Origin: Bacteroidota bacterium
GTDB taxonomy: Bacteria; Bacteroidota; Bacteroidia; 2-12-FULL-35-15
Direction of reading: 5' to 3'
Assembly: GCA_947476185.1 (NCBI GenBank)
Contig: CANJPX010000003.1
Coordinates: forward strand, 72,707 to 133,221
DNA: 60,515 nucleotides
The translations under genes and the position numbers were made by a program. The notes beneath the pieces were generated by a model. It saw only the letters and a program-made list of their open reading frames with translations, did no database searches and was not told where the DNA came from. This document shows positions 54,089 to 60,515 of the stretch, piece by piece (within the stretch, counting starts at the first letter, position 1; every line of letters begins with the position of its first letter).

Positions 54089-55894
54089 TTATTTAACAAG
54101 CAAGCTGTTTTTTTTATTGATAGATGCTTTAATATCCTCCAGTTGTCCTTTAGGGATGGAATTAATTAAGTTTTTGGTGTAATCAGTTTTTGGGTGGTTA
54201 TAGATCTCGTCTGCATCGCCCATCTCTTCTATTTTCCCTTTGTTCATTACCACCATTCTGTCGCTCATGAATTTTACAACGGAAAGGTCATGGGAAATAA
54301 AGATATACGTGAAGTCAAATTCTCTTTTTAATTCATTCAAAAGGTTTAAAACCTGCGCCTGAACGGATACATCTAGCGCGGAAACAGACTCGTCACAAAT
54401 GATGAATTTCGGTCTTAATGCCAATGCTCTCGCAATACATATCCGTTGGCGCTGACCACCGGAAAATTCATGAGGGTAACGGTAAAAGTGCGATTCATTC
54501 ATATTCACTCGCTGCAACAATTCAATCACATGTTCTTTTCTGGCTTTGTCGTTCTTCAAAATATTGTGCACCTGCATCGGCTCCATAATGGCCTGCCCGA
54601 TTGTGGTGCGCGGATTTAGTGAAGAGTAGGGGTCTTGAAAAATAATTTGAATATCCCTGCGTAAACTCCGGAGACTTTTTGAATCAAGTTTTGTAATATT
54701 TATTCCTGTAAAAATAATTTCACCGGATGTAGGCTCAACTAAACGTAAAATAGTTCTCCCTAGGGTAGTTTTTCCGCAACCAGATTCTCCAACCAAGCCA
54801 AGTGTTTCCCCTGGGAAAACATCAAATGAAACATCATCAACAGCTTTGACAACATCTTTTGCTTTTCCGAAGAGTCCCTTGTTTATAGGGAAATGAGTTT
54901 TTAAATTTCTAATCTGCAAAATGGGTTCCTTTGCATATATTTTTTTGTGATAATCTTCGCGCTCTTCCTTTGACACAACAAGCTTTTCTGTTACTTCCGA
55001 AACAGATTGCATGCTCTCATTCATTTCCCCCATGTCGTTGGTTTGCATAAAATCCGAAACGGTAGGCAACCAGTGTAAACGTTTGTTTAATGGCGGACGG
55101 CATGCTAAAAGCCCTTTAGTATAAGGGTGTTTGGGGTTAGCAAAAATATCCATCACACTTCCTTGTTCAACGATCTTACCTTTATACATTACCACCACTT
55201 TATCGGCAAGTTCAGCAATAACGCCAAGATCGTGGGTAATGAACATAATTCCCATGTCGTGTTCGCGTTGAAGTTTAAGCATCAGATCCAGGATCGTTGC
55301 TTGAACAGTTACGTCGAGTGCTGTTGTGGGCTCATCGGCAATTAAGATATTTGGCTGGCAACTCATTGCCATGGCGATCATTACACGTTGCTTTTGTCCA
55401 CCGGAGATCTGGTGAGGATAACTGTCGAAAATGGCTTCCGGACGAGGCAGCTGAACTTCTTTAAAAAGATCGATCGTACGTTCCTTAGCTACTTTTTTTG
55501 AAACTTTTTGATGTAATAGAATGGCTTCCATTACCTGGTCGCCACAGGTATAAACAGGATTCAACGATGTCATTGGCTCTTGAAAAATCATGGCAATTTC
55601 GTTTCCACGAAGTTCACGCATTTCTTTTTCAGAAATCTTTACAATGTCAACAGGGCCTTTTGTTTTGGAGTGATAAATGATTTCACCACCTGTAATTTTC
55701 CCCGGAGGGTTTGGTATCAGACGCATTACAGAAAGCGCAGTAACAGACTTTCCGGAGCCGGATTCTCCAACTATTCCAATGGTTTCTCCTCTGGAAAGAG
55801 TAAACGAAATATCGTTAACAGCCTTAACTGTTTCTTCTTCTGTGCGAAATTCGGTAACTAAATTCTTAACTTCTAATAGGGTTTCTTTAGCCAT
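54089..55894 (-). CDS. Double-ATPase ABC transporter protein (oligopeptide type, DppD-DppF fused)
   Basis: 601 residues with two ABC ATPase halves. First half: Walker [15 protein letters not shown]-loop [15 protein letters not shown], signature [14 protein letters not shown], Walker [15 protein letters not shown]. Second half: [59 protein letters not shown]. Both halves carry the C-terminal HPYT/DYT extension typical of Opp/Dpp ATPases, so it should drive di- or oligopeptide (or a related solute) import or, in some relatives, other traffic. Permease and binding-protein genes are not in this window. The stop is 12 bp from the next - strand gene. Confidence 0.94.
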   Translation of the reverse strand: MAKETLLEVKNLVTEFRTEEETVKAVNDISFTLSRGETIGIVGESGSGKSVTALSVMRLIPNPPGKITGGEIIYHSKTKGPVDIVKISEKEMRELRGNEIAMIFQEPMTSLNPVYTCGDQVMEAILLHQKVSKKVAKERTIDLFKEVQLPRPEAIFDSYPHQISGGQKQRVMIAMAMSCQPNILIADEPTTALDVTVQATILDLMLKLQREHDMGIMFITHDLGVIAELADKVVVMYKGKIVEQGSVMDIFANPKHPYTKGLLACRPPLNKRLHWLPTVSDFMQTNDMGEMNESMQSVSEVTEKLVVSKEEREDYHKKIYAKEPILQIRNLKTHFPINKGLFGKAKDVVKAVDDVSFDVFPGETLGLVGESGCGKTTLGRTILRLVEPTSGEIIFTGINITKLDSKSLRSLRRDIQIIFQDPYSSLNPRTTIGQAIMEPMQVHNILKNDKARKEHVIELLQRVNMNESHFYRYPHEFSGGQRQRICIARALALRPKFIICDESVSALDVSVQAQVLNLLNELKREFDFTYIFISHDLSVVKFMSDRMVVMNKGKIEEMGDADEIYNHPKTDYTKNLINSIPKGQLEDIKASINKKNSLLVK

Positions 55895-56004
55895 CGTCCA
55901 TGGATTTTTTTCAAAGAGTGCTAAAAGTACATTTTGTTAAGGAATTATGCAAGTTCAATACGACAGAAGCCCAATAAACACGCCTAAAAAGTTTTTAAAG
56001 GTTA

Positions 56005-56553
56005 TTATTCGTTGTCGGGATAGATCCAAAGAGCAATTTTACCCGGACTTCCGGGGATAGTAAATGAGGTACTTTCGTCACTGAGATTTATGCGGACATC
56101 ACCATATTTTGCAGATTTTACGGTCCAAACGGTAAACCCCTGGTGGTCCTCACTTTTGCCAAAATGGTCATCGAAATACGATTTAAAAGAGTCAAAAACC
56201 TTATCGGTATTATTGGGGTTGTGGATATAAATATCTGATTGGATTTCGTCTAATCCTCCTTCATCAAATGTATAAGAAATATTATAAGAGTTGGAATCGT
56301 TCAGTTTGGATTCGTAATATAAATATCCTTCGTCAGCTTCAGAGGGTTTGCTTTTTTCTTTTGCTAAAACGGTGTCCTTTTTTTCTCCCAAATTAAATCC
56401 GCGGAAGGTGCCAAAATCGCTAAGCATAACGCCTTCCAGTTCGGGACCGTATTTGCTTAATGCCGATTCGGGTTTAGAACAAGAGCTAAAAAAGCTGATG
56501 AATAAAGAAATATAAAATGTGTTTTTTAATAATTTTTTTGCGAAGAAATGCAT
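56005..56553 (-). CDS. Small lipoprotein of unknown function
   Basis: I chose the ATG at 56553 (182 residues): it begins a lipoprotein signal (KKLLKNTFYISLFISFFSSC) and lies 17 bases downstream of a clear -7 box, while the longer reading starts upstream of that box and would not be transcribed. The mature part (ALSKYGPELEGVML, DKVFDSFKSYFDDHFGKSED, WTVKSAKYGDVRINLSDEST) is not a family I recognise. It probably faces the periplasm or the outside. It appears to be a single-gene unit. Confidence 0.75.
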   Translation of the reverse strand: MHFFAKKLLKNTFYISLFISFFSSCSKPESALSKYGPELEGVMLSDFGTFRGFNLGEKKDTVLAKEKSKPSEADEGYLYYESKLNDSNSYNISYTFDEGGLDEIQSDIYIHNPNNTDKVFDSFKSYFDDHFGKSEDHQGFTVWTVKSAKYGDVRINLSDESTSFTIPGSPGKIALWIYPDNE

Positions 56554-56570
56554 TTTGATAATTTGTGTAA

Positions 56571-56604
56571 CAAAGATAGTGAGAAAACAAGGGCAGAAAT
56601 GCAA
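56571..56604 (-). promoter_or_regulatory. Promoter of the small lipoprotein gene
   Basis: On the - strand TATCTTTG (56578-56571) is an exact -7 box, with TTG (56604-56602) 23 bases before it. It fixes the start at 56553. Confidence 0.6.
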
Positions 56605-56644
56605 TTGCCTGTTAATTTATTTTAAGGTAGGGTTTGATTCCAGA

Positions 56645-57343
56645 TCAAGTCACGATGACATTTTTCTGTTCGATCAAAGGTTGACCCATAAACCTTAGCA
56701 AAAGTTGAGCAACAGTTAAAACATCCTTTTGGCAGTAGGTGACAATGCGTTTCAGGTTTTTTTCTTCCCAATAAACACGTGCAACATCCGAACCATCAAT
56801 ATCGTCTTTTGGAGTCGGAATATTAAAAATACTGGCCAACAAATTTAAGGAAGTATAGTTCTTATAATCGCCAAATTTCCATAACTCCATTGTGTCGAGG
56901 TGATTTATTTCCCAAGGTTTTTTACCGGAAATATTTAATGCTTTCGGAAGTTTCACTCCATTAATAAGCATTCTCCGACACAAAAAAGGGAAGTCAAATT
57001 CTTTACCGTTGTGAGCACACAAGAGGTGTTCTTTACGATTAAAATGTTTGCTGAGTAAGGAAGAAAAGTCATCCAAAATGCTCTTTTCGTCATCTGAAAA
57101 AAAAGATTTTACACGGAAATTGCCATCGTTAAAGAAGCCAACAGAGATGCAGATTATTTTGGAAAATTCGGCATATACTCCGGCTTTTTTGTAAAGGGAT
57201 TCCGGTGTTTCATTTTGCTGAAATCGGAATTTTGAATCCCATAAGGGTTTCATTTTTTCATTCAGATCTTTGTATTTATAAACGAGGGGAGCGGTTTCAA
57301 CATCTAAAAAAAGAACATTTGTAATTTTTATATTTTCTAACAT
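56645..57343 (-). CDS. DEDD-type 3'-5' exonuclease (PolB-like predicted exonuclease family)
   Basis: 232 residues. Exonuclease motifs: NVLFLDVETAPLV (Asp14, Glu16), the second acidic site in LLCAHNGKEFDFPFLCRRM, and the third near the C-terminus in VTYCQKDVLTVAQLL (Tyr-x-x-x-Asp), making it a DEDDy enzyme of the family once named 'predicted 3'-5' exonuclease related to the PolB exonuclease domain'. It lacks a polymerase domain. It lies six bases after a small conserved gene on the - strand, so the two are co-expressed. The substrate is probably single-stranded DNA or RNA. Confidence 0.88.
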   Translation of the reverse strand: MLENIKITNVLFLDVETAPLVYKYKDLNEKMKPLWDSKFRFQQNETPESLYKKAGVYAEFSKIICISVGFFNDGNFRVKSFFSDDEKSILDDFSSLLSKHFNRKEHLLCAHNGKEFDFPFLCRRMLINGVKLPKALNISGKKPWEINHLDTMELWKFGDYKNYTSLNLLASIFNIPTPKDDIDGSDVARVYWEEKNLKRIVTYCQKDVLTVAQLLLRFMGQPLIEQKNVIVT

Positions 57344-57349
57344 AATTAA

Positions 57350-57754
57350 TTATTTGATCATTACGCCTTTCTTGTTTATATATGGAATTAAAATAAAATT
57401 ATCTTCTTTAATTGTTTCAGGTAAAAAAATGTATTTTTTATCATACATGATACTATTGAAGAAAAAACTAACCCAGTATTCGTTGTTTAAGCCAAACAAC
57501 GTTTCCATTATAGGTTCGAATTTCACAAATGATTTGGCCGGCACCTCATCTAAAAAATGTCTAAGTGTTGAAGTTTTTACATCTTCTCCGTTGATATTTC
57601 CATAACCATGGGAAGACACTAAAACGCCTTCGATCTTTTCATTCTTTAAATTAAGCAAGTACACATTCCATTCCATTTCGTTTAATTCGTTCAGTTCTTT
57701 TACAACCGCAACCGCAATATTTTCAACTAAAGGCGGGGCAATATCTTTCTTCAT
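57350..57754 (-). CDS. Small conserved protein of unknown function
   Basis: 134 residues with no signal or membrane segment. I recall similar proteins in other Bacteroidota, without a known role. Visible features are NIAVAVVKELNELNEMEWNVY, GVLVSSHGYGNINGEDVKTSTLRHFLDE, and VKFEPIMETLFGLNNEYWVSFF, which suggest a small alpha/beta fold. It is the first gene of an operon with the DEDDy exonuclease, so a link to nucleic-acid processing is possible but unproved. Confidence 0.75.
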   Translation of the reverse strand: MKKDIAPPLVENIAVAVVKELNELNEMEWNVYLLNLKNEKIEGVLVSSHGYGNINGEDVKTSTLRHFLDEVPAKSFVKFEPIMETLFGLNNEYWVSFFFNSIMYDKKYIFLPETIKEDNFILIPYINKKGVMIK

Positions 57755-57783
57755 AACAACGCTGAGGATTTTAACGAATTACA

Positions 57784-57806
57784 CCCTTCGACTTAACTCA
57801 AGGTAA
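57784..57806 (+). repeat. Degenerate copy of the CTTCGAC element
   Basis: CTTCGACTTAACTCAAGGTA shows partial agreement with the repeat at 36828, lying between two - strand genes. Low confidence. Confidence 0.3.
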
Positions 57807-57870
57807 CGGTTTAGTTTATGTTTAATTTTAAATCAAGAAAAACAGTCTTACATACGATTCAACGACTGAA

Positions 57871-59040
57871 CTAATTGCCATACATGGCTAATGCAGCATC
57901 GATGTATGTGAAAACATCTTTTGGGTGATCGTCGGTCGGCAATTGCTTTTCGCGTATTTTTCCCAAACGGACCATTACCATTTTTTCATCTGGAATGCAA
58001 ACAATATACTGACCAAGGATACCACGGGCATAATAAATAGTATGACCTTTATAATCTGGAATTAACCACCAGGCAAAGCCATATTTATTATTCTTACTTC
58101 CATCCGCTTCCAACAGGTCTGCAGCTTTTACAGAGTTTAGCACATAGTTGGCAGACACGATTTGTGTCCCGTTGAATTTACCGCTATCCAAAAATAATTG
58201 ACCGAAACGTGCAAAATCAGGGGCATTTGAATTAAAACAGCAATACGCTTTTTCTGTTCCGTTTTCATGGTCTAAGCTCCACAACGCTTTGTTTTTAGCA
58301 CCCAAGGGTTTCCAAAGTTTCTCAGAAGCATATTCACTGATCGTTTTTCCGGTTACTTTTTCAATAATAAAACCAAGTAAAACAGAATTACCACTCAGGT
58401 ATTTAAACACTTTTCCTGGTTCTTCAGTTACCGAATATTTAGCGGTTAATTTTTTAAGGTCGGAGCCATAGTAGGCAGCAGCAGGGTAGGCAAAAGGATT
58501 TACGTAATCCTCGTCAAAATTTATTCCTGACGACATCGTTAACAAATGTTTGATCGTCAATTTTGCGTTTTCACCGGTTTTAAATTCAGGTAAAAAATCA
58601 CCAACCGGTTGGTCAAGGCTTTTAATTTTTCCTTCGTCAATTGCTATTCCTACTAATATACTCAGGAAAGTTTTTGCCATTGAAAAGGAGTTTGAATAAG
58701 AGTCTTCTCCAAAGCCATCCCAATATTGCTCATGAATCAAGGAATCGTTTTTTACAATTAAAAAGGCCACAGTCTGCAAAGAATCAGCTTTTTTTTTTGT
58801 TTCTGCAGGGATTTTTTTTGTGTTGTATTGGCTAGAATGATGCCAAGGAATGTAGGCTCCGGAAGCTACTTCACGGTTCTCAAAAATAGTATATTCAACA
58901 ATACTCGGCCCAGAACGACCTTTTAAATAGGTGTTTGCAACGCCTTTATATAAGTAGGTTTTCCCGGTAACGATGATGGCAAGATTCAAAATCAACAGAA
59001 TGATCAAAAACCATTTCCCAATTTTTTTAAGCACTTTCAT
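57871..59040 (-). CDS. Beta-lactamase-fold serine hydrolase (class C-like)
   Basis: 389 residues with one N-terminal membrane helix or uncleaved signal (about 8-27). The serine-hydrolase motif SMAK (Ser120-Lys123) is present, with FKYLSGNSVLLG as the YxN-like second motif. This family includes esterases, D-aminopeptidases and class C beta-lactamase relatives; the sequence does not show which. The SxxK plus YLSGN form is common in such Bacteroidota proteins. It probably acts in the periplasm on peptides or esters. It has its own promoter on the - strand. Confidence 0.85.
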   Translation of the reverse strand: MKVLKKIGKWFLIILLILNLAIIVTGKTYLYKGVANTYLKGRSGPSIVEYTIFENREVASGAYIPWHHSSQYNTKKIPAETKKKADSLQTVAFLIVKNDSLIHEQYWDGFGEDSYSNSFSMAKTFLSILVGIAIDEGKIKSLDQPVGDFLPEFKTGENAKLTIKHLLTMSSGINFDEDYVNPFAYPAAAYYGSDLKKLTAKYSVTEEPGKVFKYLSGNSVLLGFIIEKVTGKTISEYASEKLWKPLGAKNKALWSLDHENGTEKAYCCFNSNAPDFARFGQLFLDSGKFNGTQIVSANYVLNSVKAADLLEADGSKNNKYGFAWWLIPDYKGHTIYYARGILGQYIVCIPDEKMVMVRLGKIREKQLPTDDHPKDVFTYIDAALAMYGN

Positions 59041-59066
59041 AAATATTTAAAAATTATTTTAGTTTT

Positions 59067-59100
59067 CAAAATTACATCATTCCTGGGAATTAATACCAAA
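59067..59100 (-). promoter_or_regulatory. Promoter of the serine hydrolase gene
   Basis: On the - strand TAATTTTG (59074-59067) fits TAnnTTTG, with TTTG (59100-59097) 22 bases before it. The ATG follows 27 bases after. Confidence 0.55.
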
Positions 59101-59356
59101 CGGGCAAGTGAAAAATACCAAAATGGGAATGCCTTCGACTTTTTTTCTCAAGTTCCAAAGAAGGTAAAACAGAAAAAATTTTTAGAATAACATCGAAGTG
59201 TTGAGCGTTACCGGTAAGTATCTGATCTCAAATCACCTATTTGAGCGCTACTGATTTGAGCGGTGGTAGTTTCCTTCAAGTTACATTTGCCGGTTGAAAA
59301 TCGGGGATGTTTAGATAGAATTTTTTTTAAGTTTCGGGACAAACAATTCATAAAAT
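59101..59356. other. Gene-free stretch between PorP/SprF and the serine hydrolase
   Basis: The 59041-59418 gap holds the hydrolase promoter at one end and the PorP terminator at the other. Between them I see no ORF. There is a hairpin CTCAAAT (59227-59233) / ATTTGAG (59239-59245) with a five-base loop, and an imperfect direct repeat beginning ATTTGAGCG at 59239 and 59254. Confidence 0.5.
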
Positions 59357-59389
59357 AAAAAAAGATGTTGCGCTTAACTATAACATCTT
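59357..59389 (-). terminator. Rho-independent terminator of PorP/SprF
   Basis: AAGATGTT (59362-59369) pairs with AACATCTT (59382-59389), an eight-base stem; the - strand reading continues into seven Ts. It lies 30 bases after the PorP stop. Confidence 0.85.
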
Positions 59390-59418
59390 CATCCCAATTA
59401 TTAAACTAAAAAACCGAA

Positions 59419-60492
59419 TTAAATAAATTTTGATTTCCCGGAGATCCGTTTTCCAAAAGCGGAAGGAGAAATGAATCGTAATGAAATTTCGAAGCCCCCT
59501 CTGGTTTTGCTTACGGTTCTGAGTTTTGATAGGTTTACATCATAACTCAAGCCAATAGCATAATTTGAATACTCGAATTTTGCAACGGCGATAAATGCAT
59601 CCTTCATACGGTAGTATCCTCCGACAGAAAAGGCTGCAGGTTTTTTATTACCGGTATATTTTGACGCTTCCTGTAAAACGTATTGGAAAATTAATCCCGG
59701 AGTAACTTCTTTTGTCGCTCCCTGAATAAATACAATATAAGAAGGTTTTAAGATCAAATTCGTGTTTTTCACACCGACAGAAGCGTCTCCATGAAAAACA
59801 TATTTTGTATGCAAGTTCTGGGTTTTGTCACCATAAAAAGTATAGCTTGGGTTGTGTGGGTGGAATATTGAAAAGCCGATATTCAATCTTCGCGAATCAT
59901 TTGCAGAAATGTACATTTCACTATTTCCGTAACTGTATTCAGCCCCGGCTCCCAGATCAAAAAAATTAAATGCTACCGGTTCTGCTACTTCGCCCGTTGG
60001 TAATGAGGCTTCATAATTTGTCCCATTGTATTGATTTCCCCATTCTAATCCATCAAGTGTGATGCTGCGCTGAGCGAAGCCTCCCATCAATCCGGCAGAG
60101 ACAAAACTGAATTCGCTTACTTTGATAATTCCAGAGAGAGAAAGATTTAACTGATTTGATTTTAAATTTGCGTCTCCTGATTTATCAGAAAAAACATCTA
60201 GCCCTAAACCAAGGTGGTGCTTTTTATCTCTTAACAGACGTGTTTCACCGGAAAAAGCAAATGTTTTGTAGGGAGAACCAACACTCTGCCATTGGTTTTT
60301 GTAGTTAGTAATTATTCTTACTTCATGCTGTACTCCAGCATCTGCAGGATTCAACTGAAGCTGTGTCTCATCAAATTGAGAAAAGTGGATGTCTTGTGCT
60401 GATACTGAAAAATTTAGTAAAGCAGAAAACAGCAAAGCTAAGAAAGCTGCCTTTCTTAAAACGATGTTGCTAATTTGGTTTATAGTTTTCAT
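59419..60492 (-). CDS. PorP/SprF-family type IX secretion outer-membrane protein
   Basis: 357 residues. A signal peptide (about 10-32, ending NFSVSAQ) leads into the family pattern DIHFSQFDETQLQLNPADAGV, typical of PorP/SprF proteins (bacteria-specific outer-membrane barrels). These work with T9SS, often tied to PorE or to SprB-like adhesins. Short beta strands (TNYKNQWQSVGSPYKTFAFSGE, GLGLDVFSDKSGD, FSVGGYYRM, AKFEYSNYAIGLSYDVNL) fit a barrel of about 12-14 strands. Any gene upstream of it lies past the right edge of the window, so the operon cannot be read fully. With the two sorting-domain proteins it shows the T9SS is used here. Confidence 0.9.
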   Translation of the reverse strand: MKTINQISNIVLRKAAFLALLFSALLNFSVSAQDIHFSQFDETQLQLNPADAGVQHEVRIITNYKNQWQSVGSPYKTFAFSGETRLLRDKKHHLGLGLDVFSDKSGDANLKSNQLNLSLSGIIKVSEFSFVSAGLMGGFAQRSITLDGLEWGNQYNGTNYEASLPTGEVAEPVAFNFFDLGAGAEYSYGNSEMYISANDSRRLNIGFSIFHPHNPSYTFYGDKTQNLHTKYVFHGDASVGVKNTNLILKPSYIVFIQGATKEVTPGLIFQYVLQEASKYTGNKKPAAFSVGGYYRMKDAFIAVAKFEYSNYAIGLSYDVNLSKLRTVSKTRGGFEISLRFISPSAFGKRISGKSKFI

Positions 60493-60515
60493 TTTATTTC
60501 AGATCTATCTTATTT

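Noticed and set aside
1-60515. tRNA, rRNA, CRISPR arrays, transposases, integrases
   Set aside because: Looked for T-arm motifs, regular spaced repeats and transposase or integrase signatures on both strands; none was convincing.

Overview
The window is about 60.5 kb of low-GC (mid-30s % by eye) chromosomal DNA from a member of the Bacteroidota. The evidence is a PorP/SprF-family type IX secretion (T9SS) outer-membrane protein, the gliding lipoprotein GldH, two T9SS type A C-terminal sorting domains, DUF4292 and PSP1-family proteins, and repeated TTG-N19..23-TAnnTTTG promoters. Gene content fits a Flavobacteriales- or Sphingobacteriales-like lineage; I cannot name the genus. It looks like ordinary chromosome. 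I found no tRNA, rRNA, CRISPR array, integrase or insertion sequence.

Layout. 1-7.3 kb (+): the end of a crotonase, then a tight envelope operon (flippase, dUTPase, sugar-phosphate nucleotidyltransferase, TPR lipoprotein, DUF4292 lipoprotein, EnvC-like LytM protein) and tatA. 7.4-14.6 kb (+): gatA, a MltD-like lytic transglycosylase, and a run of five small secreted proteins: a CHAP/NlpC-like one, a transglutaminase-like one, one of unknown type, and two with T9SS tails. 14.7-20.6 kb (-): a PLP trans-sulfuration enzyme, a methyltransferase, mnmG and nadA. Four parS-like palindromes lie in and beside the methyltransferase gene. 20.6-21.1 kb: an AT-rich, gene-free gap full of TTATCAACA-like 9-mers, with transcription pointing away on both sides; together with the parS cluster and mnmG this is my candidate for the chromosome origin.

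21.1-36.8 kb (mostly +): rpiB, an M28 peptidase, a LutB-like Fe-S protein, ybeY, a GT-C glycosyltransferase, pgk (-), an SdpR/SdpI pair with a visible operator, the block holB / PSP1 protein / gldH / PBP1A, and scoAB. 36.9-55.9 kb: a cell-surface glycan island. On the + strand are four large polytopic GT-C-like proteins and a GT2 polyprenyl-phosphate-sugar synthase. On the - strand are a PIG-V-like mannosyltransferase, an AlgX/AlgJ-like protein, AlgI (MBOAT), a GH16-like lipoprotein, a protein with two beta-sandwich modules and an FG-GAP-like motif, and a double-ATPase ABC protein. 55.9-60.5 kb (-): a lipoprotein, a DEDD exonuclease with a small partner, a serine hydrolase and PorP/SprF.

How the parts may work together (inference): the GT2 enzyme would make a lipid-linked monosaccharide on the cytoplasmic side, the GT-C proteins would transfer sugars on the periplasmic side, AlgI and the AlgX-like protein would O-acetylate the product, and GH16 would trim it. 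The most unusual observations are a related C-terminal beta-sandwich module shared by several GT-C proteins and duplicated in the 52-54 kb protein, a ricin-type beta-trefoil placed inside one polytopic membrane protein, and dispersed repeats that have entered coding sequence (ybeY, and the signal peptide of the GH16 lipoprotein).
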